Below, in pieces: positions 28,570-38,827 of a DNA stretch of 64,000 nucleotides. Position 1 is the first letter of the stretch. Every line of letters starts with the position of its first letter. The stretch is from Limnohabitans sp. Rim8 (lineage in GTDB: Bacteria; Pseudomonadota; Gammaproteobacteria; Burkholderiales; Burkholderiaceae_C). A program made the translations under genes and the position numbers. The stretch is taken from positions 1-64,000 of the forward strand of contig CAMDKK010000002.1 of the NCBI GenBank assembly GCA_945901045.1, written 5' to 3'. Under the pieces are notes generated by a model, which did no database searches, was not told where the DNA came from, and saw only the letters and a program-made list of their open reading frames with translations.

Positions 28570-28907
28570 AACACGCGCACGGGCACAGGACCTCGGCGAA
28601 AACCCCATAGCGTCCCATCGAGCCGGGGCGGTGAAAATGACTTTAGAACGGGTATTTTTAATTTTTATTGAACATAAAAGAGATCAGATTCATAGTGAAT
28701 TAAAAATTCACATTTATGTTTTTAACCTACAGAGCAGAACGTAGCTGACACCCATAAGAAACACTTTTCTAATCGCTTGACCTCGGTCCCTGAAGATTCA
28801 GTTAAATAAAGGTAAAGTTCGTTACTGCTGGATTTAAAAAAACACAGGTCTCCACCAACCCGCCCTGCGTTTGTCACTGCACCGTCCCATTTCAGGATTT
28901 GTAAAAC
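28570..28907. other. 338-base AT-rich spacer upstream of the efflux genes
   Basis: No gene is seen. It is clearly more AT-rich than its surroundings and contains a nested inverted repeat (28671-28720) and several A/T tracts, consistent with a promoter and regulator-binding region for the efflux operon. Confidence 0.5.
28671..28720. repeat. nested inverted repeats upstream of the RND operon
   Basis: Outer arms AACATAAA (28671-28678) and TTTATGTT (28713-28720) enclose an inner perfect pair GTGAATT (28695-28701) and AATTCAC (28705-28711) with a 3-base centre. Candidate operator about 190 bases before the adaptor gene. Confidence 0.5.
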
Positions 28908-30293
28908 ATGAATTTTGCTGCTCGTTTGCCTGCCCATTTTGCTTTCACCACATTGCTGAGTGCATTGATCACTGTGAGTCTGGTGGCATGCTCCAAAACC
29001 TCAGAACCCGAAGCCAACAAACCCGCAAGCCCGGCCGCCGCATCGGCAGCAAGTAACGCCTCCCCCGCGCCAGCTGCAGGCACTGCCCCGGCGGCGACAC
29101 CTGGACCGGCGGCTGGACCTGGAGCGGCAGCTGGACCTGGTGCTGCTCCTGCTGCTGCACCTGCACCTGTGGTGAGTGTGGTGACTGTCAAAGTCGAAAA
29201 ACGGGACCTCCCCGTTGTACTGAGGGCTGTCGGTTCAGCCATCTCTTTGGCCAGTGTGGATATCCGTCCCCAAGTGACCAGTGCGATCACGCAAGTGCAC
29301 TTCAAAGAAGGTCAATTCGTCAACAAAGGTGATTTGCTTTTCACGCTGGATTCACGCACAGACGAAGCCAATGTGGCCAAAGCCAAGGCGCAGTTGGCCA
29401 AAGACCAAGCCGCCTTGGCCGATGCCAAGCGCCAGCTCAACCGCAGCCGCGAATTGGTTGCACAAAATTTCATCTCTGGCGCTGCCGTCGACACGGCGCA
29501 AACCTTGGTCGACTCTACGGATGCGGTCGTCGCTTCAGATGTGGCGGCCATCCAAGCGGCGCAAGTGGCTTTGTCTTACGGCAAGATCGTGTCTCCCCAC
29601 GCCGGACGCGCAGGGGTGATCAATACACCTGCAGGCAGTGTTGTGCAAGCCAACGTCACGGTGCTGGCCACCGTTGTCAAAGTCAACCCGATTGCCGTGT
29701 CTTTTAATTTGCCACAGCGAGACTTGGCAGATTTCTTGACCGCAGTCAGCGGGCAAGGCAACGTGAGAGTCACCGCGACTTTGCCGGAAGAGAAAAAACC
29801 CATGGTCGGCAAATTGCAATTTGTGGATAACAACGTGGATGCCGCCTCAGGCACAGTCAAACTCAAGGCCGTCTTTGACAACAAAAACAGCAAGCTTTGG
29901 CCCGGTTTATTCGTTAACGTCGGCTTGACCACCAAAAAAATTGAAGATGCCTTGGTCATCCCCCAAGCCGCCATCATCCAAACTGTTCGCGGACCTATTG
30001 TGTATGCGGTAGAAGACGGTAAAGCAGTCAGTAAACCGATCAAAGTCGTCCTGCCTGCGGGGCCGGAAGCTGCGGTCACGGGGGTTTTGGAAAACGATGT
30101 GATCGTGGTCGATGGCAAGCAAAACCTGCGCCCCGGTGTCAAAGTGATTGAGCGCGTCAAAGAAGCGCCAAAGGAGGGCAGTAAGCCTGATAACGCTGCC
30201 GCGGCATCAGCAACGCCCGCAACTGGCGCCATGCCCGCACCTGGCGCTGCGCCTGCACCAAGTGCTGCACCCGCACCTGCAGCCTCCAAATAA
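28908..30293 (+). CDS. RND efflux periplasmic adaptor (MexA/AcrA-like lipoprotein)
   Basis: 461 residues. Lipobox LVAC with Cys28 anchors it to the inner membrane. A low-complexity Ala/Pro/Gly linker (about 40-85) precedes the adaptor body: barrel-sandwich/lipoyl strands (VDIRPQVTSAITQVHFKEGQFV), an alpha-hairpin (about 145-205) and a beta-barrel. A second Ala/Pro-rich tail ends the protein (about 425-461). It links the RND pump to an outer-membrane channel; no TolC-like gene is adjacent. ATG 28908 follows an AT-rich promoter region. Confidence 0.92.
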   Translation: MNFAARLPAHFAFTTLLSALITVSLVACSKTSEPEANKPASPAAASAASNASPAPAAGTAPAATPGPAAGPGAAAGPGAAPAAAPAPVVSVVTVKVEKRDLPVVLRAVGSAISLASVDIRPQVTSAITQVHFKEGQFVNKGDLLFTLDSRTDEANVAKAKAQLAKDQAALADAKRQLNRSRELVAQNFISGAAVDTAQTLVDSTDAVVASDVAAIQAAQVALSYGKIVSPHAGRAGVINTPAGSVVQANVTVLATVVKVNPIAVSFNLPQRDLADFLTAVSGQGNVRVTATLPEEKKPMVGKLQFVDNNVDAASGTVKLKAVFDNKNSKLWPGLFVNVGLTTKKIEDALVIPQAAIIQTVRGPIVYAVEDGKAVSKPIKVVLPAGPEAAVTGVLENDVIVVDGKQNLRPGVKVIERVKEAPKEGSKPDNAAAASATPATGAMPAPGAAPAPSAAPAPAASK

Positions 30294-30311
30294 ACTTGCC
30301 GGCAGATTCGC

Positions 30312-33300
30312 ATGAACTTTTCTGAGCTTTTCATCCGCAGGCCGGTGATGACGGTGTTGTTGAATACCGCCATCGTCTTGGCAGGTGTCATCGGCTACAA
30401 GAACATTCCTGTGGCGGCGCTGCCCAGTTACGACACACCGGTCATCAACGTATTCGCCACCTTGGCAGGTGCCAATCCCGAGACCATGGCCAGTTCGGTG
30501 GCCCTGCCGCTGGAAAAACAATTCCAGACCATCCCCGGCTTGAAAGTCATCAGTTCCACCAGCACGCTGGGCAGCACCTCCATCACGCTGGAGTTCATTG
30601 AAAGCCGCAACATCGATGCGGCCTCGGTGGATGTCCAAGCCGCCTTGCTGCGAGCCCAGCGCACCTTGCCGACCGAGATGACGATCCCGCCGTCCTACCG
30701 CAAGGTCAACCCGGCCGATGCACCGGTCTTGTTGATTTCATTGCGCTCGCCTTCGCTCCCCCAATCGGAATTGCAGGACTATGCAGAACATTTGATTTCG
30801 CCTACTTTGTCCACCATTGAAGGGGTCGCGCAGGTCATTATTTACGGCGCCAAGCGTTTTGCAGTCCGTATACGCGTCGATCCAGCAGCCTTGGCGGCGC
30901 GCAATATCGGTCTGGATGAGTTGAGCGCTGCACTCAAGGCCGCCAACGTCAACACCCCAGCCGGCACCTTCGAGGGGCCACAGCAAACCCTTGTCCTTCA
31001 AGCCAACAAGCAATTGAGCTCAGCCCGCGAGTTTGCCGACCTGATCATCAGCAACAAAGGCGGTGTGCCCGTTCGTTTGCGGGATGTGGCCAGAGTGCTA
31101 GACAGTGTTGAAGCCATCAGGACTTGGGCCACATTGAACGGTGAAAACTCCATCACCTTGGCGATTCAGCGACAACCTGGCGCCAACACGGTCAAAGTGG
31201 TGGACGCCGTCCGCAAAAACTTGCCTGAGTTGATGTCCCAAATGCCTGAATCGGTGTCTTTGACGCCGGTGAATGACCGTTCTATTTCGATTCGCCATGC
31301 GCTTGAAGATGTCACACTGACCTTGATCGGCACGATCATTTTGGTGGTGTTGGTGATCTTCTTGTTTCTTCGCCGATTTGTAGCAACCGTGATACCGGCG
31401 CTGTCGCTGCCCATCTCACTGGTCGGCGCAGTGGCCTTGTTGTGGGGTTTGAATTACAGCTTGGACAACATCTCTTTGCTGGGTCTGACCTTGGCCGTAG
31501 GCTTGGTGGTTGACGATGCGATTGTGGTGCTGGAAAACATCATCCGTCACGTCGAAAATGGTGTGCCACCCTTCAAAGCCGCTTTGCGCGGTGCCCGCGA
31601 AGTTGGTTTCACCATCATTTCAATTTCGAGCTCGCTGGTGGCGGTGTTCATCCCGATTTTCTTCATGCCCGGCGTGATCGGTTTGTTGTTCCATGAATTT
31701 GCTGTGGTGGTCGGTCTGTCCATTGCCGTTTCGGCCTTTGTCTCCTTGACTCTGGTGCCCATGTTGGCCAGCCGTTACCTGACCGATGAAGCACACAAAA
31801 AACCCCCAGGCTTTTTGGTGCGCCTGTTCGAAAAAGGGTTTAACGGCTTGCTTGCTGCTTACACCCGCTCGCTCGATTTAGCCTTGCGACACAGCAAGTT
31901 CATTCTGGTTTTAGCCGTGGCCACCTTCGGCATTACCGCATGGATGTTGATGGTGATCCCGAAAGGTTTTTTTCCGGAAGAAGACATTGGACAAATTCAA
32001 GTCTCCACCGAAGGACCCGAAGATATTTCTTTTGAAGCCATGATTGGCTTGCAAGAACGCGCTGCTGCAATTTTCCGCAAAGACCCGAACGTGGCCGCAG
32101 TCAGCTCATTCAATGGTGGCGTGGGTGCGCAAAATTCAGGACGCATGTTCATCACCCTCAAACCACAAAACGAGCGCAAACCGATGAAGGTGGTGGTGGA
32201 AGACTTGCGGAAAAAACTGCGTGGCGTGCCCGGCATCAACGTGTTCATGCGGCCCGTACAGAACTTGCAATTGGGTGGCCGTCAAAGCAAAGCCCGTTAC
32301 CAGTACATTTTGCAAAGTGTGAAAGCAGATCAACTCAACCTCTGGGCCAGTAAACTTCAAGAGAAGATGCGTGCCGATCCGATCTTTCGGGACATCACCA
32401 GCGACGCCCAATTGCGCGGACTTCAGGCAGACATTCAGATCAACCGAGACCGTGCCAACAGCCTCGGCGTGTCGGTCGATACGATCCGTAACGCTTTGTT
32501 CAGTGCTTTTGGAGAGCGTCAGGTGTCCACCATGTACCTGCCCACCGACAGCTACCAAGTGATCATGGAGGTCAACCCGGAGGCCAAGCGAGACGAGACT
32601 GCACTGGAAAGTATTTACGTCCGCTCCAGCAATGGCTCACTGGTCCCGATGTCGGCCTTTGCCACGGTTTCGCGCAGTGTGGGCCCGACTTCCATCAACC
32701 ATGTGGGCCAGTTGCAAGCCGTGACCGTGTCTTTCAACCTCGCACCAGGCGCCGCATTGGGCGATGCGACGGCCAAGCTCGAAAAGGCCGTGGAGTCGAT
32801 TCAATTGCCCTCTTCCATCATCCGAACCTATGGCGGCGATGCGGCGGTGTTCAAGGACTCGCAAGGCAGTCAAACCATTTTGATCATCTCCGCTTTGCTG
32901 GTGATTTATGTGTTGCTGGGTGTGCTGTACGAAAGTTACATCCATCCACTCACCATTTTTGCAGGGCTGCCGTCTGCGGCCATCGGCGCCTTGGGGACCT
33001 TGATGATTTTCGGACAGGACCTGACGCTGATCGCGACCATCGGTATTTTATTGCTCATTGGTATTGTGAAAAAGAACGCCATCATGATGATCGACTTCGC
33101 GCTTGATGCACAGCGTCACGGCGGTATGACGCCGGCGCAAGCCATTCGAGAAGCTTGTGTGTTGCGCTTTCGCCCGATCATGATGACCTCGATTGCGGCC
33201 CTGATGGGCGCCTTGCCGATTGCGCTGGGTCTTGGTGCGGGTGCGGAGCTCCGTCAACCTTTGGGTCTGGCGGTGGTCGGCGGCCTGGTCTTCTCACAAG

Positions 33301-33392
33301 CGGTGACGCTGTACATCACACCGGTGATTTACCTGGCACTGGAACGCTTCAGCGGCAAAGGGCCTCTCGTGGGTGATGAGTTGCAGGCTTGA
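30312..33392 (+). CDS. RND efflux pump, HAE1 (AcrB/MexB-like)
   Basis: 1026 residues, full length for the family, with 12 expected membrane helices and two large periplasmic loops. Proton-relay aspartates D401-D402 (VVDDAIVVLENI) correspond to AcrB D407-D408. The start MNFSELFIRRPVMTVLL is the usual HAE1 N-terminus. It exports hydrophobic or amphiphilic compounds with the adaptor 18 bases upstream. Placed between two aromatic catabolic operons, it may remove their toxic substrates or intermediates (inference). Its 3' end overlaps the convergent methyltransferase gene by 44 bases. Confidence 0.95.
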   Translation: MNFSELFIRRPVMTVLLNTAIVLAGVIGYKNIPVAALPSYDTPVINVFATLAGANPETMASSVALPLEKQFQTIPGLKVISSTSTLGSTSITLEFIESRNIDAASVDVQAALLRAQRTLPTEMTIPPSYRKVNPADAPVLLISLRSPSLPQSELQDYAEHLISPTLSTIEGVAQVIIYGAKRFAVRIRVDPAALAARNIGLDELSAALKAANVNTPAGTFEGPQQTLVLQANKQLSSAREFADLIISNKGGVPVRLRDVARVLDSVEAIRTWATLNGENSITLAIQRQPGANTVKVVDAVRKNLPELMSQMPESVSLTPVNDRSISIRHALEDVTLTLIGTIILVVLVIFLFLRRFVATVIPALSLPISLVGAVALLWGLNYSLDNISLLGLTLAVGLVVDDAIVVLENIIRHVENGVPPFKAALRGAREVGFTIISISSSLVAVFIPIFFMPGVIGLLFHEFAVVVGLSIAVSAFVSLTLVPMLASRYLTDEAHKKPPGFLVRLFEKGFNGLLAAYTRSLDLALRHSKFILVLAVATFGITAWMLMVIPKGFFPEEDIGQIQVSTEGPEDISFEAMIGLQERAAAIFRKDPNVAAVSSFNGGVGAQNSGRMFITLKPQNERKPMKVVVEDLRKKLRGVPGINVFMRPVQNLQLGGRQSKARYQYILQSVKADQLNLWASKLQEKMRADPIFRDITSDAQLRGLQADIQINRDRANSLGVSVDTIRNALFSAFGERQVSTMYLPTDSYQVIMEVNPEAKRDETALESIYVRSSNGSLVPMSAFATVSRSVGPTSINHVGQLQAVTVSFNLAPGAALGDATAKLEKAVESIQLPSSIIRTYGGDAAVFKDSQGSQTILIISALLVIYVLLGVLYESYIHPLTIFAGLPSAAIGALGTLMIFGQDLTLIATIGILLLIGIVKKNAIMMIDFALDAQRHGGMTPAQAIREACVLRFRPIMMTSIAALMGALPIALGLGAGAELRQPLGLAVVGGLVFSQAVTLYITPVIYLALERFSGKGPLVGDELQA

Positions 33393-34110
33393 ATGGGACC
33401 TGATAAAGCCAGACCGGCCGATTGGCGCTGGCCTGCACCACGGCGGTGGGGCTCAGCGCTGTGGCTTCAAACTCGAGACTGACCAGCCAAGCGCCAGGCT
33501 TCATCTCTTGGGCCTTGGCCACCGCACGGGGCATGGTCTCTGGACGTTGAAACAGATACACCAGGTCGTATCCGGACCAGTCTTCTTGCCAGATATCGCC
33601 ATGCCAAATGCGTGCCCAAGGGCATCGCACAGCCGCCATCAGACGCAGTGGCCAGCTGAACTCAATGCCTGAGAATCGGGCCTGCGGATAGACCCTGCGC
33701 AAAGCCCTGAGCCCATCACCCAAGCCACAACCCGCGTCGAGGATCAAGGCCTGCGAAGGCAAAGGGGCCACGCCAGGCAATTCTCGCAAAGCATGGAGAG
33801 GGGTGGGGAAAATCGGCGCATCACGCCATGCATGAACGGGGTAAACCAACAAGGCCAAGGCCAAAGGAAGCAACCAAGCCCATGCCGGTAGAGTGGCCGA
33901 TCCCGACAGCCAGAGCGAGACAGGAAAGCCCAAAGCCAATGCCCATTGGCGGGCCCGCGTGTTGCCGATCACACTGAGCGCCATACCCACCGCAGTCGCC
34001 ACCGCCATGGCCCACACATCGGACACATGGCCAGAAGCACCCAAATAGAGAACCCAAACACCGCCCCAGACCAACAGGGCAGGTACAGGCCATTTCAACA
34101 GTTGTGGCAA
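33349..34110 (-). CDS. membrane-anchored class I SAM-dependent methyltransferase
   Basis: 253 residues. Three to four hydrophobic segments in the first about 95 residues precede a Rossmann methyltransferase with ILDAGCGLGDGL near residue 123 (SAM-binding loop) and an acidic ribose contact in GIEFS. Substrate unknown. The start is TTG 34110 with GGAG 6 bases upstream, only 10 bases after the Rid gene, so it is probably the last gene of the 2-aminobenzoate operon transcript without being an evident part of the pathway. Confidence 0.75.
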   Translation of the reverse strand: MPQLLKWPVPALLVWGGVWVLYLGASGHVSDVWAMAVATAVGMALSVIGNTRARQWALALGFPVSLWLSGSATLPAWAWLLPLALALLVYPVHAWRDAPIFPTPLHALRELPGVAPLPSQALILDAGCGLGDGLRALRRVYPQARFSGIEFSWPLRLMAAVRCPWARIWHGDIWQEDWSGYDLVYLFQRPETMPRAVAKAQEMKPGAWLVSLEFEATALSPTAVVQASANRPVWLYQVPFKPATHHPREALCR

Positions 34111-34120
34111 ATGTTCTCCA

Positions 34121-34516
34121 TCAATCCGGCACGACTGCCGTCACTTCAATTTCCACTTGGGCACGGTCTTCCACCAAATCGACCACTTGCACCAAAGTCA
34201 TGACCGGAAAATGCCGGCCAATGACCTCTTGGTAGACCTTGCCCAGCTCGCGTCCTCGGGCCAGGTATTCGCGCTTGTCTTTCACATACCAGGTCATCCG
34301 CACCATGTGCTCTGGGCCGGCATCTGCACAGGACAGGGTTTCTACAATGTTTTGCAAAGCCTGTTTGCACTGGGCCACAAAGTCATCGGTTTCAAACTGG
34401 GCTTGAGCGTTCCAGCCGATCATACCTGCCACGAACACCTGCTGACCTCTCGCGGCGATGCCATTGGCATAGCCTTTGGCGGGTACCCATCCTGGGGGTT
34501 GCAAAACTTTCCACAT
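34121..34516 (-). CDS. Rid/YjgF-family protein without the RidA arginine
   Basis: 131 residues, the Rid family size. The archetypal RidA arginine (in a PARS-type motif) that hydrolyses 2-aminoacrylate imines is not present: the equivalent segment reads FPVMTLVQV. Such Rid subfamilies often sit in catabolic operons for aromatic or amino compounds and may act on operon-specific enamine/imine intermediates. The 2-aminobenzoyl-CoA route generates a cyclic enamine, so help with deamination is plausible. It lies 51 bases after the CoA ligase with GGAG 9 bases upstream. Confidence 0.88.
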   Translation of the reverse strand: MWKVLQPPGWVPAKGYANGIAARGQQVFVAGMIGWNAQAQFETDDFVAQCKQALQNIVETLSCADAGPEHMVRMTWYVKDKREYLARGRELGKVYQEVIGRHFPVMTLVQVVDLVEDRAQVEIEVTAVVPD

Positions 34517-34567
34517 GTTTTAAATCTCCGTTTTAAAGGGTGCCCATTGCATCCATGAACCCGCACA

Positions 34568-36226
34568 TCAATTCATCTGTCGCAATTTGAAGCGTTGCAA
34601 TTTGCCGGTTTCGGTGCGCGGCAAGACCTCTAAATACACGACACTGCGCGGGTATTTGAAAGGAGCGATGGCCTGCTTCACAAAGGCCTGCAAGTCCAAA
34701 GTCATTTCGGCATTGGCGATATGGCCAGACTTGAGCACCACAAAGGCCCTCACAACCTGACCGCGCTCTTCGTCGGGTACACCGACGACCCCACACTCGG
34801 CCACCGCAGGATGCTGCATCAACGCGCTCTCGATTTCGGGGCCTGCAATGTTGTACCCCGCCGAAATGATCATGTCATCGTTTCGGGCCTGATAGCTGAA
34901 ATAGCCGTCAGCGTCCATCACAAAGGTATCGCCGGGCAGGTTCCAGCCGTCCTTCACATAGTCTTTTTGGCGTGGGTCATCCAGGTATCGACAGCCTGTC
35001 GGGCCGCGCACCGCCAAACGCCCCACCACGCCCGGCGGCACAGTTTGCATCTGTTCATCCACAATTTTCGCCACATAGCCCGGCACCACTTGGCCAATCG
35101 ATCCGGCTCTGACTTGGGCACCTGCACTGGAGATGTAGATGTGAATCACTTCGGTTCCCCCAATGCCATCGGTCATTTCCAGTCCGGTGGCAAGCTTCCA
35201 AAGCTGGCGGGTGGCATCGGGCAAGGCTTCCCCCGCAGAAACGGTATGTTTCAAAGTCTTTAGGGTGTAGCCGGCCACCAAGCCTGCCATTTGGCGGTAC
35301 ATGGTGGGCGCCGTATAGCACTGCGTCACGCCATAGGTTTGTATGGTTTGCAGCAAGGTGTCGGCCGTATGCTTTTCCAGCAACACGGTGCAAGCGCCAT
35401 AACGCAAGGGGAAAGCGAGCAGCCCGCCCAGCCCGAAAGTAAAAGCCACGGGCGGTGTCCCGCAGACCACGTCGCTGGCATCCATGTGCAAGACATGGCG
35501 CGGAAACAAGTCACACATGGCCAGCACATCGCGGTGAAAATGCATTGTGCCTTTGGGCTGACCTGTTGTCCCGCTGGTGAAGGCAATCAAACAGACATCA
35601 TCCCGCGAAGTGGGGTGCGCAGCGAACGCCTCCCTGTGCACCTGCATTCGCGCTTCAAGCCCATCAGGAGCCTGAGTTTTGAAGTGAATGACCTGTTCCA
35701 ATACCGGTGCACAGTGCGCATGGTCTGGTGCCATGCAATGCCCTAATTCAACAGACAATTCGTCATCACATAATGCCGCCTGCACTTGTGCCTTGTCGAT
35801 GATTTGCTTGAGCTCAGCCGCACGCAACAAGGGCATGGTTGGCACCACCACCAAACCCGCTTTGATGCCTGCCAGAAAACAAGCCGCCATCATCGGGCTG
35901 TTCCCACCGCGTAACAGCAGGCGTTGCCCAGACACCAAACCCATGTCTTTTGTCAACACATGGGCAATGCCATCGATCTGCGCTTGCAGTTGGGCATACG
36001 TCCAATGAAATGCGCCCTGCGCATTGCGCCCATGCACTGCGATTCGCGCGCCCGCGCCTTGCGCCACATGCTGGTCCACCAGTTCCACGGCACAGTTGAT
36101 CTGCGCGGGGTATTGGAGTTCAGGGCGATCAAACAAAAACACAGGCCATTGATCAGCCGGTGGCAAACGATCCCTGGCAAAGGTGTCTACGTGACTGCTT
36201 GGTGCAAGTGTGGGTACAGCGGTCAT
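34568..36226 (-). CDS. 2-aminobenzoate/benzoate-CoA ligase
   Basis: 552 residues of the ANL superfamily, close to benzoate-CoA and 2-aminobenzoate-CoA ligases (N-terminal LPPADQWPVF..AQINCAVELVD pattern). It forms 2-aminobenzoyl-CoA from anthranilate, CoA and ATP, the first step of the aerobic hybrid pathway. P-loop AFTSGTTGQPKGTMHFH, hinge and adenine motifs are intact; the catalytic lysine is in RTETGKLQR near the end. Start ATG 36226 has AGGAG 5 bases upstream. Substrate assignment depends on the adjacent bifunctional oxygenase. Confidence 0.85.
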   Translation of the reverse strand: MTAVPTLAPSSHVDTFARDRLPPADQWPVFLFDRPELQYPAQINCAVELVDQHVAQGAGARIAVHGRNAQGAFHWTYAQLQAQIDGIAHVLTKDMGLVSGQRLLLRGGNSPMMAACFLAGIKAGLVVVPTMPLLRAAELKQIIDKAQVQAALCDDELSVELGHCMAPDHAHCAPVLEQVIHFKTQAPDGLEARMQVHREAFAAHPTSRDDVCLIAFTSGTTGQPKGTMHFHRDVLAMCDLFPRHVLHMDASDVVCGTPPVAFTFGLGGLLAFPLRYGACTVLLEKHTADTLLQTIQTYGVTQCYTAPTMYRQMAGLVAGYTLKTLKHTVSAGEALPDATRQLWKLATGLEMTDGIGGTEVIHIYISSAGAQVRAGSIGQVVPGYVAKIVDEQMQTVPPGVVGRLAVRGPTGCRYLDDPRQKDYVKDGWNLPGDTFVMDADGYFSYQARNDDMIISAGYNIAGPEIESALMQHPAVAECGVVGVPDEERGQVVRAFVVLKSGHIANAEMTLDLQAFVKQAIAPFKYPRSVVYLEVLPRTETGKLQRFKLRQMN

Positions 36227-36256
36227 GGTGGACTCCTGAAAGTGTTCACAGCAGAT

Positions 36257-37447
36257 TCAGACGCTGCGCAAAATATCACGTCCAATGATGAGCTGCTGGA
36301 CTTCGGTGGCGCCTTCGTAAATACGCAAGGCACGGATTTCCCGGTACAGTGACTCCACAATGTTGCCTTTTTTCACGCCTATTCCACCGTGCAATTGCAC
36401 CGCCATGTCGATGATTTTTTGCGCATTCTCGGTGGCCGTCAATTTGGCCATGGCCGCCTCGCGGGTAATGCGTTGACCTTGGTCGCGCAACCAAGCGGCG
36501 CGGTAGGTCAATAAAGTGGCTGCATCGAGCAGGGTGGCCATGTCGGCAATTTTGGTTTGTGTGATTTGAAAGTCGGCCAGACTTTGACCGAACATCTTGC
36601 GGCTGCGCGCCCAAGCCACCGATTCGTCCAAGGCGCGCCGTGCGAATCCCAAAGAGGCGGCAGCCACTGAAGTGCGAAACACATCCAAAGTGGCCATGGC
36701 GAGCTTGAACCCTTCGCCCGCAGCCCCAATGCGCTGGGCCTGGTTGATGCGCACTTGATTGAACTGCAAGGTCGCTAAAGGGTGCGGCGCCACCACATCA
36801 ATGCGCTCTGCAATCTCCAAGCCCTGACTGTCCGCATCCACAATGAAGGCGCTGATACCGCGGGCACCGGGGGCTTCTGCGGTGCGCGCAAAGACCACAT
36901 AAAAATCGGCAATCCCGCCATTGGATATCCAGGTTTTCTGTCCATTCAAAACATAGCCTCCCTCGACTGGGGTGGCACTGCATTGCATCGCGGCCACGTC
37001 AGAGCCGGCATCAGGCTCGCTCAAGGCAAACGCGGCGATGGCTTCGCCGCGCCCAACCCGGGGCAAATACCGCTGCTTTTGTTCGACCGTGCCTTGGAGG
37101 CTGATGGCCCCCGAACCCAGCCCTTGCATGGCGAAGGCAAAGTCTGCCAAACCATGGTGATAGGCCAACTCTTCACGCAAGACACAAATGGAACGGGTAT
37201 CGATCACATCCCGCACACCACCAAACACCCTGCCACCAATCGCATGAGCCAACCAGCCGCCATGGCCCAAGGCAGTCACGAGCCCTTGGCATTCGGCATC
37301 GATTGCGGCGCGAGACTCATCGCCCCCATGCTTGATGTGCAGAAGTGACCACGCATTCAGGTCTTTTTTCAAAGTGCGATGTGAATCATCAAAGAAAGGC
37401 CAATCGAATTCGGGCCAGTGCTGGGACCTTGCGGGGTTGGCCAGCAT
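36257..37447 (-). CDS. acyl-CoA dehydrogenase of the 2-aminobenzoate operon
   Basis: 396 residues with canonical motifs: [12 protein letters not shown] (FAD/substrate), [10 protein letters not shown], and the catalytic Glu in [10 protein letters not shown] near the C-terminus. It would oxidise an alicyclic or ring-opened CoA ester downstream of the monooxygenase/reductase. ATG 37447 lies one base after the preceding stop. Contrast with the ACAD-like protein at 24877, which lacks this Glu. Confidence 0.9.
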   Translation of the reverse strand: MLANPARSQHWPEFDWPFFDDSHRTLKKDLNAWSLLHIKHGGDESRAAIDAECQGLVTALGHGGWLAHAIGGRVFGGVRDVIDTRSICVLREELAYHHGLADFAFAMQGLGSGAISLQGTVEQKQRYLPRVGRGEAIAAFALSEPDAGSDVAAMQCSATPVEGGYVLNGQKTWISNGGIADFYVVFARTAEAPGARGISAFIVDADSQGLEIAERIDVVAPHPLATLQFNQVRINQAQRIGAAGEGFKLAMATLDVFRTSVAAASLGFARRALDESVAWARSRKMFGQSLADFQITQTKIADMATLLDAATLLTYRAAWLRDQGQRITREAAMAKLTATENAQKIIDMAVQLHGGIGVKKGNIVESLYREIRALRIYEGATEVQQLIIGRDILRSV

Positions 37448-37448
37448 G

Positions 37449-38312
37449 TCAATCCCCTTGGAACACAGGAGTTTGCTTGGCCACAAAAGCTTGGTAGGCC
37501 CGGTGAAAATCATTCGTCATCATGCAGATGGCTTGGGCTTGCGCTTCTGCTTCGATCGCTTCGTCCACACCCATATTCCATTCTTGTTGCAGCATTTTTT
37601 TGGTCATGCTGTTGGCAAAGGTCGGACCTTGCGCCAGTTGTGCCGCCATGGACTGCGCATCGCTCAAGAGAGATTCAGCTTCGCACACGCGGTTGTAAAA
37701 CCCCCAACGTTCTGCCTCCGCTCCACCCAAGCCGCGACCGGTATACAACAATTCAGACGCACGACCTTGCCCAATCACCCTGGGCAACAGGGCACAGGCA
37801 CCCATGTCGCAACCGGCCAACCCGACACGATTGAATAAAAAGAATGTTTTGCTTCGCGCCGTGCCATAACGCAGGTCGGATGCCAAGGCCAACAAAGCGC
37901 CAGCACCCGCACAAATGCCGTCAATCGCGGCCACAATGGGTTGCGGGCAAGCACGCATGGCTTTGACCAAATCACCCGTCATGCGGGTGAATGCCAGCAA
38001 ACCCGGCATGTCCAGCTTCGTCAAAGGGCCAATGATTTCATGCACATCACCGCCCGAGCAAAAATTACCGCCTGCCCCGGTGACCACCACTGCATGCACA
38101 TCGTCTGCATAAACCAGCGCCCTGAACAGATCTCGCAACTCGGCATACGACTCGAATGACAAGGGATTTTTTCGCTCAGGTCGGTTCAAGGTGATGGTTG
38201 CGACGCCATGGTTCACCTCAAATAAAAAGTGAAGGGCTGTGTAACTTGACAGTGTTTGACGATGCCCCGGCAATTGATGTGCCTGACCTGGCAAATAGCG
38301 TTGTGTGCTCAT
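37449..38312 (-). CDS. enoyl-CoA hydratase/isomerase family protein
   Basis: 287 residues of the crotonase family. The oxyanion-hole segments are [15 protein letters not shown] and [18 protein letters not shown]; the residues at the usual catalytic Glu positions differ ([15 protein letters not shown]), seen also in crotonase enzymes with hydrolase or ring-opening roles. It likely acts in ring cleavage or beta-oxidation of the de-aromatised CoA ester. It overlaps the MarR gene by 4 bases. Confidence 0.88.
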   Translation of the reverse strand: MSTQRYLPGQAHQLPGHRQTLSSYTALHFLFEVNHGVATITLNRPERKNPLSFESYAELRDLFRALVYADDVHAVVVTGAGGNFCSGGDVHEIIGPLTKLDMPGLLAFTRMTGDLVKAMRACPQPIVAAIDGICAGAGALLALASDLRYGTARSKTFFLFNRVGLAGCDMGACALLPRVIGQGRASELLYTGRGLGGAEAERWGFYNRVCEAESLLSDAQSMAAQLAQGPTFANSMTKKMLQQEWNMGVDEAIEAEAQAQAICMMTNDFHRAYQAFVAKQTPVFQGD

Positions 38313-38827
38313 GCGCGCTCCTGTGTTGGTGATTGTGTGGATTGATGAATGCTTTTTTTCAGGTGCCCGAGCAACTCATGCAACTGGGATTGCTGCGGCT
38401 CCGACAAGTCGCCAAAAAAGTGGACGACCCATTGTTCATGCGCAAGTGCCATGCGCGCAAATGCATTGCGCCCCCACAAAGTCAATCGAACCGTATAGGA
38501 GCGGCGGTCCGTTTCACTCATCACGCGCATGACCAGTTTTTCATTTTCGAGTTGATCGACGATGGTCGTGATATTGCCCCCCGTGACCATCATGCGGCGC
38601 GACAACTCGCCCATGGACAAGCCATCGGGATGGCGCTCCAGTTGCGCCATCAAGTCGAAACGCGGCAGCGTAATGCCAAACTCTTCTCGCAAATTGGTGC
38701 GGATGGTGTCTTCAATCAAGGTCGTGCATGACAGCAAGCGCAACCACAAACGCAGCGAGGCGTGATGGTCTTCATGTGCGCGCAACTCCAAATCGGAAGT
38801 TTGAATAAGGGCAGCCTCTTTCATCAT
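38309..38827 (-). CDS. MarR-family regulator inside the 2-aminobenzoate operon
   Basis: 172 residues. The winged helix-turn-helix is at about 60-125 ([23 protein letters not shown], wing with ETDRRSYTV). It is embedded in the operon: its ATG shares one base with the oxygenase stop and its stop overlaps the next start, so regulator and enzymes are made together. It probably represses from the palindrome at 41194 and responds to an aryl-CoA or anthranilate. Confidence 0.9.
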   Translation of the reverse strand: MMKEAALIQTSDLELRAHEDHHASLRLWLRLLSCTTLIEDTIRTNLREEFGITLPRFDLMAQLERHPDGLSMGELSRRMMVTGGNITTIVDQLENEKLVMRVMSETDRRSYTVRLTLWGRNAFARMALAHEQWVVHFFGDLSEPQQSQLHELLGHLKKSIHQSTQSPTQERA

